64,000 bases of DNA. It comes from Mesoaciditoga sp. (lineage in GTDB: Bacteria > Thermotogota > Thermotogae > Mesoaciditogales > Mesoaciditogaceae). The notes under the pieces were generated by a model, which was not told where the DNA came from, ran no database searches, and saw only the letters and a program-made list of their open reading frames with translations. Both the position numbers and the translations under genes were made by a program. Each line of letters opens with the position of its first letter. Position 1 is the first letter of the stretch. Location: assembly GCA_015489955.1 (NCBI GenBank), contig WFYR01000114.1, positions 61,558 through 125,557 on the forward strand. The letters are read 5' to 3'. Positions 1 to 9,632 of the stretch are shown here, piece by piece.

Positions 1-1191
1 CTCTTCGATGAAATTAAAAGAGCTCAAAAGTTTGGAATAAGCGTTGAAAATCCAGGAATAGATATTAAAAAAGTGGTTTCACGCACAAATAGGGTTGTGT
101 TGAGAAACAGAAAGGGAATTGAGTTTCTTCTTAAAAAGAATTCCGTTGATTTCTTCAACGGGCATGCAGAAGTTAAAAGCACAAATAGGGTAAAAATAGG
201 AGATAAAGAGGTAGAATCTAAATATCTGCTCCTTTCTCAAGGCTCACATCCTATAAAATTCCCTCCATTTGATGTTGATGGAGTTCTAACAAGCGATGAA
301 ATTTTTTCGATAAATGAAATCCCTCAAAAGTTGTTAATAGTCGGTGGTGGCGTTATAGGAGTGGAAATGGCAACTTTCTTTTCCTCCTTCGATTGCCAAG
401 TTACCATCGTGGAGATAATGGATCACATTCTTCCGGCAATGGATGAAGATGTGGTGGAAGTTGTTTCCAACTCTTTGAAAAAACGTGGAATACAGCTTCA
501 TGTCAAAACCAAGACTCTCTCCGTGGAGAAAAAGGAAGACAAGTACCTTGTCACCTTTGAAGGAGAAGAAAAGTTTGAAGACGAATTTGACAAAATACTT
601 TTAAGCGTTGGAAGAAAATCAAACGTTTTTGACGATGTGAAATCGCTTGGAATAGAATTGGACAAGAGAGGAAATGTCATAACGGATCTTAGCATGAGAA
701 CAAACATAGAAAATATATATGCCGCAGGAGATATAAATGGAAAATACATGTTGGCACATGTGGCATCACGTGAGGGTATTGTAGCGGTAAGCAATATGAA
801 TGGGAAAAAATCGGAGATAGATTACAGAGCCGTGCCAAGCGTTGTCTTCTCGAAGCCAGAGATTGCAATGGTGGGTAAAGGAGAAGATGAACTGAAAAAG
901 GAGGGAATAGAGTACAAAAAGGGTGTCTTTCCGATGAGTGCTCTTGGAAGGGCTCGAACTTTGGAATCAAATGAAGGATTTGCCAAGATACTTAGCGATA
1001 AAAACGGAGTGATACTTGGTTTAACCGCAGTTGGCCCGATGACAACGGAAATTCTCATGGAAGGTGTTTTAGCAGTCCAAAACGAATTTACACTCGAAAA
1101 GCTTGTTGAACACATTCATCCTCATCCAACGATATCCGAAATAGTGATGCAGAGCGCAGAAGATGCGTTGGGAATGCCAATAGACAAGTGA
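1..1191 (+). CDS. lpdA: Dihydrolipoamide dehydrogenase / pyridine nucleotide-disulfide oxidoreductase, 5' end truncated by the window edge
   Basis: Frame stays open to base 1 upstream of the listed GTG at 73. NAD-binding LLIVGGGVIGVEMATFF, FAD motif IYAAGDINGKYMLAHVA, C-terminal HPHPTISE. Confidence 0.9.
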   Translation, partial: LFDEIKRAQKFGISVENPGIDIKKVVSRTNRVVLRNRKGIEFLLKKNSVDFFNGHAEVKSTNRVKIGDKEVESKYLLLSQGSHPIKFPPFDVDGVLTSDEIFSINEIPQKLLIVGGGVIGVEMATFFSSFDCQVTIVEIMDHILPAMDEDVVEVVSNSLKKRGIQLHVKTKTLSVEKKEDKYLVTFEGEEKFEDEFDKILLSVGRKSNVFDDVKSLGIELDKRGNVITDLSMRTNIENIYAAGDINGKYMLAHVASREGIVAVSNMNGKKSEIDYRAVPSVVFSKPEIAMVGKGEDELKKEGIEYKKGVFPMSALGRARTLESNEGFAKILSDKNGVILGLTAVGPMTTEILMEGVLAVQNEFTLEKLVEHIHPHPTISEIVMQSAEDALGMPIDK

Positions 1192-1194
1192 AAC

Positions 1195-1242
1195 GTAGTG
1201 GCACGTGGCTTTTATGCGGAAGCGGAAGCTACGCGCCACTAC
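1195..1242. terminator. Long hairpin between convergent lpd and pelE, probable bidirectional terminator
   Basis: GTAGTGGC (1195-1202) pairs with GCCACTAC (1235-1242). After one A/C mismatch the stem continues as CGTGGCTT with AAGCTACG (one G-T wobble). T-rich DNA follows on the + side. Confidence 0.7.
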
Positions 1243-1243
1243 A

Positions 1244-2023
1244 TTATTTTTCAAAAGCCTCTTTTACCGTATCGGGAAATCGAGTGGAAATTGCCCGCGC
1301 GATATCGTATCTCCTGCATTTTATAGCTTCCTTAAACAACATCGATAAAATTTCCAAAGAAGAAGTTTTCTCAAATCCTTTTTCAAGGTAGTCAATATCA
1401 GAGGTGGCTTCGTACATGATTTTGTAATACTCCTCCGGAAAATGATCTTTTACCAACTTGGCTTTTTGAATGAGAATATCCTCGTAGTAATCTTTTAACT
1501 GTCCAACTATTAAGTCCGTTTTGATGACGTTCAAAATGGTTTTGCAAAATTCAATAATGTCTTGGGGACTAGAGGCATGTTCGAGACTGGCTATTCTATC
1601 TATGTAATAGCCTTCTATTTCATTTACGGCTTCAGAAGCGTAAAGAGCAACGTCCTGGTTATCACTTGAAAGAAAATACACGAGAACTTTCATATTTTGT
1701 TTCACTTCAACTCCTTTTTTCACCAACTCCTTCAATTCCAATATGGCTGCTTTCTTTTGAGCGGCGCTTCCAAGCTTTGATATAACCCTCAGCGGCATGC
1801 TTTCCAGATATTTTGAGCTTCTAAACTTTTCATTCCTTTCAATTAACGAGTCTGGTAATTTGGAAAAGGCGTCTTTCTTCACCCAGATAGGTACAAAAAG
1901 TCCAAGGGGATACGTTAAAATGGCTATAACCACAGATGAAATGTCGCGATGAATCGCGTAAAGAAGTAGGACGTTAAGCGCACCTATAACGAGATTCCAC
2001 ACGTTTACGTGTTTGATCATCAA
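1244..2023 (-). CDS. pelE: PelE-like protein: two N-terminal TM segments followed by a helical repeat region
   Basis: 259 aa, hydrophobic N-terminus (VWNLVIGALNVLLLYAIHRDISSVVIAILTYPLGLFVPIWV) then a soluble helical region; directly downstream of pelD. Confidence 0.65.
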   Translation of the reverse strand: MMIKHVNVWNLVIGALNVLLLYAIHRDISSVVIAILTYPLGLFVPIWVKKDAFSKLPDSLIERNEKFRSSKYLESMPLRVISKLGSAAQKKAAILELKELVKKGVEVKQNMKVLVYFLSSDNQDVALYASEAVNEIEGYYIDRIASLEHASSPQDIIEFCKTILNVIKTDLIVGQLKDYYEDILIQKAKLVKDHFPEEYYKIMYEATSDIDYLEKGFEKTSSLEILSMLFKEAIKCRRYDIARAISTRFPDTVKEAFEK

Positions 2024-2051
2024 GTAAACATTTGCAATGCCAACAATGCCG

Positions 2052-3254
2052 TTAGCAATTGACAGAAATTGATACTTTACCTTCGTACTTATTTTTGAGT
2101 CTATTCGCTATCAACTCCTTATTTTTTTCATCGCAAACGGAAAGCAACACTTTCAGCGTTACCTTTCCATTTTCCTTTCTTAGAACTGTTACAAAATCAT
2201 CTTTTCTGAATTCTCGAATCACACTTTTAAAAACTTCCTTACTCACTTCTAAACACAATATAGAATATGGTATTCCAAATCTCTTTTTCCTTTCGGCGTA
2301 ATCTTTTTTCATCTTATCAAAATAATCTTCATCCCAGGTGCCATCAGTCATTCTATGTTGGGAAACGAATTGAGAATCCATCACTTTGGCATTTTCTATG
2401 TTCGCATGAAACCATTGAGCAAGGGCACGTAAATGTTCGGCGAATTGACGTGAAAGCTTGTCAACATCTTCCACAACTATTACCCCATCATTATTTTTAG
2501 GATCTCCTATTAAAACCGCAACCCATGGTTCGTACTCTTCTATCTCATTGGAGAGAAGAACATCTGAAATAAGGGCTGCTCCGTTTTCAAAGGCATTCTT
2601 TATTACCAAAGAATCTTCAAGTTTCAACGAATTTGGAAGGTATCTCCTTCCTTTGCCGACGAAGAACCTCAAATACCCGTTGTTTTCCCTATAGATAGAT
2701 ATTGATTTAACACCGAAAACTTCGGAAATTATTTCCACAAATCTGGAAAACATTTCCTCTACATCAAAGATTTCCAATTCGCGCAGGCGTTGAAAGACAA
2801 GGGAAAGCCCATTTCCCTCCAAAAACAAGTTTCCTTTAAGGTTTTCAAGCGTTTGTTTCATTTCTCCAATCGTGTTCTTTAAATCCAGAATTTTTTCTTC
2901 TTTTTCTTCTTTCTCACGCTCAAGCTTTAAAATCTTTCTTTTGTGTGATTCCCCCACTATTCCCAACAAAGAACCAAAGATGGCGGCTACAAGGAGTGAA
3001 GAAGAAAAAAGAAATGGGTTCACTGGCATTTTTTGAATGTAAAAGGAAAACATAAGAACGATTATAAATTCAACAGACGTCATCAAAAAAGCATCCAAAC
3101 CCCACCATGCGCTTGCAAGAAAAATCGTTATCCAATAGGGATTAAACGAATATCCCACAAAGCCTTTGTGCTTGCCAAATACATCTATTAAAAAAATTGC
3201 CAAACTTAAAGCGCTCGTTTCCAATAAGAGCTTCACATCTTTATGTTTTTTCAT
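2052..3254 (-). CDS. pelD: PelD-like membrane c-di-GMP receptor (TM + GAF + degenerate GGDEF)
   Basis: N-terminal TM helices, coiled coil, GAF-like middle, C-terminal degenerate GGDEF with RxxD (FRKDDFVTVLRKENGKVTLKVLL). Overlaps pelG by 14 nt. Confidence 0.75.
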   Translation of the reverse strand: MKKHKDVKLLLETSALSLAIFLIDVFGKHKGFVGYSFNPYWITIFLASAWWGLDAFLMTSVEFIIVLMFSFYIQKMPVNPFLFSSSLLVAAIFGSLLGIVGESHKRKILKLEREKEEKEEKILDLKNTIGEMKQTLENLKGNLFLEGNGLSLVFQRLRELEIFDVEEMFSRFVEIISEVFGVKSISIYRENNGYLRFFVGKGRRYLPNSLKLEDSLVIKNAFENGAALISDVLLSNEIEEYEPWVAVLIGDPKNNDGVIVVEDVDKLSRQFAEHLRALAQWFHANIENAKVMDSQFVSQHRMTDGTWDEDYFDKMKKDYAERKKRFGIPYSILCLEVSKEVFKSVIREFRKDDFVTVLRKENGKVTLKVLLSVCDEKNKELIANRLKNKYEGKVSISVNC

Positions 3255-4623
3255 TCTTCCACACCTTTACCTTCCCACTCTTTAATGTGCTCTTTTGTCT
3301 TGTATATTCCACGTATATGAGCGAATCGTATTTTTTGAAAAAAGTGTACATCAAATACACCGTTCCTATCATGAAAGCAACTGTAAATCCTAAAGCGGGA
3401 TAAGATTTCGTAGTTAAGATGGAAATCACAAAATTCGTTACAAAAGTTAACAAAGTCGCACGGTAGGCTATCTCTCTAAAATCAAAGTAAAAAACTATGA
3501 GCAAAAAGAAAAGAAAAAACGCGTTAAAAGTGGCTCCCAAGATCCCGAGTCGTAGTATTTTCAAAGATTCTATTGGCAAGTTCAAGTAAATTACAAGCGG
3601 AAAACTCATTATCATCCCCACAAAAGAAGAAGCTATTTGAACTGCAAAAACCGTTAAAATAGCGTGATGGAGATACATGTCCATAAGTTTTTTTCTTTTT
3701 TTAATCTCTTCTAAAGTACCGTTACGTTCCAACAAATCGTAAAAAGCTTTGTATTGCTCGTAAAATCCGACTTCTACGTTTATTACAAACAATATCATGG
3801 TAGGTATCACGAAAAGGTATGAAATGAACATGGGTATATCGTAAAGTGGGGCAAGCCTGTATCCGTCGTAAAAATTTCTTCCAATCATGATCCAAGCTAT
3901 GAAATCGTCAATCCAAATAGAAGAGTAGTAAAACACGCCAACTAACATATTTTCCCAGTATTTTCTAACCTGCGAAAAGATCTCAAACGAAATGCCATTG
4001 CTCTTAAGGTTTTTGAAAATTATGAAGTGTAAAGCGTAAACGATAAATCCAATTCCGATATCATACAAGAAATAAGTCCATTCTTCATTCAAATGAAGTA
4101 GTGAAATTGTAACCAATGAAAATGAATTTCCAAGGACAAAAGCCAAAATAAGGTAAGAAAATTTTTCTATCATTGAAGCGTAAATGACCTGTATCCATAA
4201 AACTGAAAGGGTAACGAAAAGGTATGAAGAGAAAAGTATTTGATAGAATCTATAGTCATGATGGAAAAGGTAGAAAATCACAGAAATGCTTAACGATATC
4301 ACAAATACCAAGAAGATATTGGCAGAATACTCTTTGTATACTCTTTTGACATCTTTCATGTAAACTAGATCCGAAATCCTTCTGTTTATAACGAAACTGA
4401 GAAAACCGTCTATGATGGTTGAAAATATGAAAGCATAAGCCAGGGAAATTCTAAAAAAACCTATGTTCAACCCGAACAAAAAATGTTGAATGAAAAAGAC
4501 GTTTAGAGACATGATCAGCCACGGGCCAGCCGAAATCAGGGCGGAGTAAAGTAGCGCAAGCGTCGTGCTTGTAAGGGTATCTTTCACCAACATTTTTTGA
4601 AGTTTAAAGCCTATGCCAGCCAA
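3241..4623 (-). CDS. pelG: PelG-like polytopic membrane exopolysaccharide transporter
   Basis: PelG-like N-terminus MAGIGFKLQKMLVKDTLTSTTLALLYSALISAGPWLIMSLN; multiple TM segments. Confidence 0.88.
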   Translation of the reverse strand: MAGIGFKLQKMLVKDTLTSTTLALLYSALISAGPWLIMSLNVFFIQHFLFGLNIGFFRISLAYAFIFSTIIDGFLSFVINRRISDLVYMKDVKRVYKEYSANIFLVFVISLSISVIFYLFHHDYRFYQILFSSYLFVTLSVLWIQVIYASMIEKFSYLILAFVLGNSFSLVTISLLHLNEEWTYFLYDIGIGFIVYALHFIIFKNLKSNGISFEIFSQVRKYWENMLVGVFYYSSIWIDDFIAWIMIGRNFYDGYRLAPLYDIPMFISYLFVIPTMILFVINVEVGFYEQYKAFYDLLERNGTLEEIKKRKKLMDMYLHHAILTVFAVQIASSFVGMIMSFPLVIYLNLPIESLKILRLGILGATFNAFFLFFLLIVFYFDFREIAYRATLLTFVTNFVISILTTKSYPALGFTVAFMIGTVYLMYTFFKKYDSLIYVEYTRQKSTLKSGKVKVWKNEKT

Positions 4624-4638
4624 AACGATCAGCCTTTC

Positions 4639-6846
4639 TCAAAATACTTTTATCTTCATAATGCGAGAAAACATTTCTATAACGTACAAATTCGAATGGT
4701 GGTACTTGTACAGGATCTTTCCTCCTTCTAAATTCACCTTTTCGCTCGTTCTAAAGAAAAAATAACGCGGAAGATCACAACCATAAGGCAATAAAACGTC
4801 TATCTCATCTTTTTCTCTTTTATAAATTGGAACCTGGGTAAAATAACTTTTAAATATCTCGGCAGCCTCGTAAGCGTAATGATTTTCAAGCCATGGGTAA
4901 TAATTTTTCATCGTGAAAAGGAATTCTTCCATGCTTCTCTTCATCTCTTGCCAACTTTTGTGAAGGGGATTTCTATCTGGGGAAAAGAGATCATCTGGAT
5001 GGAAAAAGTACTGATAGGTTCCAAAGTTCATAACGGCAGAGATGGAATCTTTTAAGAGACGAGATACAGGGTAGTATCCGGCTGTGGTTCTCGGCAATAT
5101 GACCGTACCATCGATTATTCCGTATTCACCAAATGTTCCGGTACTATCGTATGAAGTGCCAACTAATTTCAAAGAGGGAAAAACACTTTTAAGAGCCTTT
5201 AATCCTTCTTCATCTATCATGTTATTTGGAGCTATAAAACTTACCGGCCTGTAATCGTTACCAGACACCACTTTCATGAAAGTGGCCAGAGCTTTATATG
5301 CGTTTTTCAAATTCGAAAAAGTCCAGTTTCTGGAAATCGGAGATTGGTGATTGTAACCATGAAGCCCCAAATTGTATCCATCTTTTTGAACACTTTTCAT
5401 CTCAAGAAGTGGATACGGTGTAAGAAGAAAGGCAGAAAAATCGTAAGGCCATTTCTTTTTTCCATTGTAACTGGTAACAACGGCGGTGGTGTACTTCAAA
5501 TTCATTTCTTTTCCTATCTTTTCTATATCTTTCCACCAGATATTGTAGTAAAAATCCCCATCCGTTACATCTCCAAATTCCTTTGTTATCATCTCTCTCT
5601 TTATTCCATAAGAGGGAAGTGGAAAATCGTCTATGAAAACAGTATAGGAATTTACCACAGACTGAATCGAGTTCCTCACGCTCGCCATGAGAACTTGAAG
5701 AAAAAGTCCCCTTAAAGATTTATCCTTACTCATCTTTACAGGGTAAAAGATGAGTTTTCCTTTTCCAATATTCAAGGACCAAACTAATGGTATTTTCTTC
5801 TCTGAAGACCAAATCAACACTCGGGAGTTCTTATAAGGCTTAACAACGCTTAAGGTTGTCGAAATTGGCATGTGGAAATCTGGTGGCAATGGAAAAACGT
5901 CCTGACTCACATCGGCAGATTTAACATAAATTTCTTCGCTGCCGCTCCCCAAAATCATCACCACTCCACCGGAAGAAATGTAATTCATCAACAACGAGCT
6001 TTTAATCGGTAATTTACCATTCACTTCTACAACCGCCATGTAGCGTTCAACGTAATCAACTGGAACGCTAGAAATATCGTAAGGGAGTAAAGCGTAATCC
6101 AAAGATCTTTCGATATTTTCGTCCTTTCCCATTAGAAGTATTCTATTTTGCATTTTTAAGCTTCCAATTATAAAAGCGGAAATGAGTTTTGAAAAGTCCA
6201 AAACAGCGTTTCCGCTTGAATCGAAGATGAAATTGAAGAGAGCAATGCCACCATTTGTTCCAAGAGTGATAAGAGGGTAAGTTTTTCCATCAACTTGCGC
6301 GCTTTCTATAACATCGACATTCTTTGAAAAAACGGTGTAGAGTTCCAAGCCTCGTTTTCCGTAATCTGGTGTGTGATGAATGTATTCTCGATCAAATTTC
6401 AAGTTCTCAATTTTTGCCTCTTTCCAACCACCCCTGTAAGAAATTCCCAAGAAGTTGTAAACTGCGTTTAATTTTGATAGAGAAACAAGCTTTCCGCTTT
6501 CGTCTTTAGAAGCTCCTATGTTGTTTATAATGAAAAGCTTTCCACCCTTCATCAGGAAAAATGACAATTTTTTAAGGTACTCTTCTGGATTTTTCATTCT
6601 TGAAGAATAGTAACAACTCACAACAAAATTGTATCCTTTCAAAGACAATTTGGTGGCTTCCACATCAACAAGTTTGTAATTTTCGTTATCAGCCTTAAGT
6701 ACTGGCACAATGTAATTTTTCAGAATAGAAAGGCCATAACCATTCTCAGAGCCTTTGTACAACAAAAGTGTGTTAGAAAAAGCGCTGATGAAAAAAGATG
6801 CCAACAGAACAAGAAAAAGAATTTTCGTCTTCATAACATGATTCAC
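4639..6846 (-). CDS. DUF2194-type secreted protein with CE4-like deacetylase signatures (PelA deacetylase-like)
   Basis: Signal peptide; YTVFIDDFPLPSYG (Asp-Asp) and LGLHGYNHQSP (HxxxH); position in the pel cluster. Confidence 0.7.
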   Translation of the reverse strand: MNHVMKTKILFLVLLASFFISAFSNTLLLYKGSENGYGLSILKNYIVPVLKADNENYKLVDVEATKLSLKGYNFVVSCYYSSRMKNPEEYLKKLSFFLMKGGKLFIINNIGASKDESGKLVSLSKLNAVYNFLGISYRGGWKEAKIENLKFDREYIHHTPDYGKRGLELYTVFSKNVDVIESAQVDGKTYPLITLGTNGGIALFNFIFDSSGNAVLDFSKLISAFIIGSLKMQNRILLMGKDENIERSLDYALLPYDISSVPVDYVERYMAVVEVNGKLPIKSSLLMNYISSGGVVMILGSGSEEIYVKSADVSQDVFPLPPDFHMPISTTLSVVKPYKNSRVLIWSSEKKIPLVWSLNIGKGKLIFYPVKMSKDKSLRGLFLQVLMASVRNSIQSVVNSYTVFIDDFPLPSYGIKREMITKEFGDVTDGDFYYNIWWKDIEKIGKEMNLKYTTAVVTSYNGKKKWPYDFSAFLLTPYPLLEMKSVQKDGYNLGLHGYNHQSPISRNWTFSNLKNAYKALATFMKVVSGNDYRPVSFIAPNNMIDEEGLKALKSVFPSLKLVGTSYDSTGTFGEYGIIDGTVILPRTTAGYYPVSRLLKDSISAVMNFGTYQYFFHPDDLFSPDRNPLHKSWQEMKRSMEEFLFTMKNYYPWLENHYAYEAAEIFKSYFTQVPIYKREKDEIDVLLPYGCDLPRYFFFRTSEKVNLEGGKILYKYHHSNLYVIEMFSRIMKIKVF

Positions 6847-7742
6847 TCCCCTTGAATGCCAGGAATGACATTCAAATTGTTCAACTTCATATTGCTCCTG
6901 GCAGCGTAAGGCACAAGACCACTTTTTCTCGCAAGTTCCACGTAATCTTCAATTCTTTCCATATTTTCACCGCTGTAACCGCTTCCATCGTCAACGTAAT
7001 CTACTGAAAGCACCTCTACACCATTTTCAATAAACGGTTTTATCTCATTCAAAATTGAAGAATAATACGATGTTCTTCTTTTACGCGTTTTCAAATAAAA
7101 TAGGCTCTCCACGCTTAGGTAATTCACCAAATTCACGATTGAGTGGTCAAAGTCGTATAGGTCGTAAGCATTTAGTATGGATATCTTTTCCTCACTTCCT
7201 AACCATTTTCTTACATCTTTTAAAAGCGTCACCATTTCACCTGCATGCTTCTTTTCATCTTGAAATGATTTGTAAGCGTCTACACCATCCAGATAAACCC
7301 CATCAAAACCGGCATTTTTTATCTTACTCACGTATTGATGCATCGCATTTTCCCATATCGGGTTGTCAAAATCCAAAATCAGGTGTTCGCCACGCCACCT
7401 TGTGTCATCATTTCCAACAAAAGTGGCATTTTTTATTTTGTTCCAGTAAAACCTCCATTCCTCAGCGTAACCAACGTTCATGTAAGCCAGCACGATCTTT
7501 CCTCCGCTCTTCATCTCTTCAACTTCCGTTGCATTTAAGGCTTTAGAGTCACTTCCATCGTAGGAATAGTCCACCACAACGATGTTGAAATTCGTTTTGG
7601 ATATAGAAGAGGGTGAAAAATTTTGAAATTGGCATAACCACGTTTTCGCATTTTCAGTCTTATTGGCCTTTGCGCATCCACTTAAAATTAAGATCGTAAC
7701 GACAAAAAAGACCGTTAAAATGTATTTGTAATATCTCATCAT
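6843..7742 (-). CDS. GH114 / TM1410-like glycoside hydrolase lipoprotein (PelA hydrolase-domain-like)
   Basis: Lipobox LILSGC; TIM-barrel motifs IVVVDYSYDG, KIVLAYMNVGYAEEWR, GFDGVYLDGVDAY. Overlaps the next gene by 4 nt. Confidence 0.78.
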   Translation of the reverse strand: MMRYYKYILTVFFVVTILILSGCAKANKTENAKTWLCQFQNFSPSSISKTNFNIVVVDYSYDGSDSKALNATEVEEMKSGGKIVLAYMNVGYAEEWRFYWNKIKNATFVGNDDTRWRGEHLILDFDNPIWENAMHQYVSKIKNAGFDGVYLDGVDAYKSFQDEKKHAGEMVTLLKDVRKWLGSEEKISILNAYDLYDFDHSIVNLVNYLSVESLFYLKTRKRRTSYYSSILNEIKPFIENGVEVLSVDYVDDGSGYSGENMERIEDYVELARKSGLVPYAARSNMKLNNLNVIPGIQGE

Positions 7743-7857
7743 TCTTATTTTATCACGTTAACAAGTGCCACCTTTCACTTTTTTATCTCTACACCCTTTA
7801 TCATATACGCACTGAAGTGGCAAAAGATGATAAAATATCAGTTAAGAGGTGAAAAGT
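7743..7857. promoter_or_regulatory. Divergent intergenic region between the two pel arms with mirrored elements
   Basis: TGATAAAAT on the minus strand (ATTTTATCA 7747-7755) and on the plus strand (7828-7836), each preceded by TGGCA (minus, complement of 7766-7771; plus, 7817-7822). Confidence 0.45.
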
Positions 7858-8235
7858 GTGAGCAAGCGTCAAATTATTCTCTTTGTCGTCTTTTCATCGT
7901 TGGCCATAGTGTTTGTCCTTTTGATCAACGGAAGGAGAAGTATGGAATTGAGGGGTGATAAGCCTATCGATTTCGTTTACGCGATAGAAGATTTAGACGC
8001 TGCAATGAATTTTGGAAATGAAAGCGAATCTTTGAAATATTTCAACGCGCTTCTGAACACACAAAAACTGATAACTCAAAGGGCGGAAGAGCTTTACAAG
8101 CTGGGCATGTGCAACGAAAAAATCGTTGAATATCTCATGGCAAACGATCCAAAATTCATACTTAACAACGCTTCTTTAGAGGAAAAAGCAAAAGCTGAAA
8201 AGATCATAGAATTGGTGTACGGTGGCAAAAAGTGA
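7858..8235 (+). CDS. Small single-pass membrane protein, pel-associated, unknown family
   Basis: GTG at 7858 after SD GAGGTG; N-terminal TM QIILFVVFSSLAIVFVLLI; 4-nt overlap with pelF. Confidence 0.6.
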   Translation: MSKRQIILFVVFSSLAIVFVLLINGRRSMELRGDKPIDFVYAIEDLDAAMNFGNESESLKYFNALLNTQKLITQRAEELYKLGMCNEKIVEYLMANDPKFILNNASLEEKAKAEKIIELVYGGKK

Positions 8236-9632
8236 AAGTTGGGATTGTGGTCGAAGGGACCTACCCGTATATAACCGGTGGAGTTTCTTCGTGGTTACAA
8301 ACGTTAATAGAAAACCTCCCTGACATCGATTTTAAGATAATCTACCTTGGACCAAAGGAAGAAGAAAGAGCATTTGCCTACGAAATCCCTTCTAACGTCT
8401 CGGAAATATGGTCTCAATCTCTCTTTTCTCAGTTTCAGAACAAAAATAAAAAGTTGAAAAACGCTTCACTTCTTTCGATGAAGATAAAGCGCCTAATAGA
8501 TATAAACTGGTCAAAAAGGATTGAAGAAACGCGAGAAATACTTCATTTAATCCTTGAAAACGATTTTTTAGAATTTCTAAAAAGTAGGGAGTTTTGGGAT
8601 GCAATGGTTGACGTCTATGAGCGCTATTTCTCAGATGAAGGATTCACCAGATATTTCTGGACCGTCAAAGGATTTTTTTTGCCTATAGTGAACTCATTTT
8701 CCATAGCTCCGCCGCCAAAATGTGATATTTACCATGCCATCACGACAGGTTACGCTTCGCTAAAAGCCATCAGGGGAAAGTATGAATACAATTCGAAGAT
8801 GATCGTGACGGAACACGGTATTTACCATCGCGAAAGAGAAAGAGAGATAATAACTTCAAGGCTAATTCCAGAGATTTATAAAACCCCATGGATAGAACTT
8901 TTTAAACTTATAAGTGCTGTTTCCTACGAGGAAACTGATCTGTTGACGACGCTTTTCAAAAAAAATCAGCAATTTCAACTCGAATTAGGGGCCAGTAAAG
9001 AAAAAATGCGAATCATTCCAAATGGCATAAACGTTGAGAAGTTCAACGTGAAAAGGGTTTCTCACTTCACTTTTATAATAGGCTTTGTTGGACGTGTAAC
9101 GGAAATAAAAGATTTGAAAACGGCTTTTAAGGCTGTAAAACTGGTATCAACCGAGGTAAAAGATCTCAAATTTCTTCTAATAGGGCCGACAGACGAAGAA
9201 CCAGAATATTACGAATTTTGTTTGGAATTAGTTGAAAGTTTAAGACTCCAAAATGTGGTTGAATTCGTGGGAAAGGCAAATGTTTTGGATTATTATCCTC
9301 TCATCGACGTTTTAATTTTGAGTAGTATTTCGGAAGGTCAACCCTTGGTGATCCTCGAGGCCATGGCAGCTGGCATCCCAGTTGTCGCCACGGATGTCGG
9401 AGCGTGCAGGGAGCTTCTTGAAGATGAAAATGGTCAAAGCGGATTCGTGGTACCGCCTAAAGATTACACCAACCTCGCCAACGCCATTTTAAAGCTTTAC
9501 AACGATAAAGAACTTTCTCTTGCATTTTCTAAAAATGGCAAAGAAGTGGTAAGGAAGAAATACACTCTGGAGAAGATGATAAATTCGTATAAAAAACTTT
9601 ACGAAGATGCCATAAACAAGCCTTCAAACTAA
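8232..9632 (+). CDS. pelF: PelF-like GT4 glycosyltransferase
   Basis: MKVGIVVEGTYPYITGGVSSWLQTLIENLP; IIPNGINVEKF; SSISEGQPLVILEAMAAGIPVVATDVG. Confidence 0.9.
   Translation: MKVGIVVEGTYPYITGGVSSWLQTLIENLPDIDFKIIYLGPKEEERAFAYEIPSNVSEIWSQSLFSQFQNKNKKLKNASLLSMKIKRLIDINWSKRIEETREILHLILENDFLEFLKSREFWDAMVDVYERYFSDEGFTRYFWTVKGFFLPIVNSFSIAPPPKCDIYHAITTGYASLKAIRGKYEYNSKMIVTEHGIYHREREREIITSRLIPEIYKTPWIELFKLISAVSYEETDLLTTLFKKNQQFQLELGASKEKMRIIPNGINVEKFNVKRVSHFTFIIGFVGRVTEIKDLKTAFKAVKLVSTEVKDLKFLLIGPTDEEPEYYEFCLELVESLRLQNVVEFVGKANVLDYYPLIDVLILSSISEGQPLVILEAMAAGIPVVATDVGACRELLEDENGQSGFVVPPKDYTNLANAILKLYNDKELSLAFSKNGKEVVRKKYTLEKMINSYKKLYEDAINKPSN

Noticed and set aside
498-1254. Several minus-strand ORFs opposite lpd (498-794, 689-970, 822-1115, 1069-1254)
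   Set aside because: Antisense shadow ORFs over a clearly conserved gene; low-complexity translations and no SD or family.
1188-1391. Plus-strand ORF 1188-1391
   Set aside because: Spans the terminator hairpin and the antisense 3' end of pelE.
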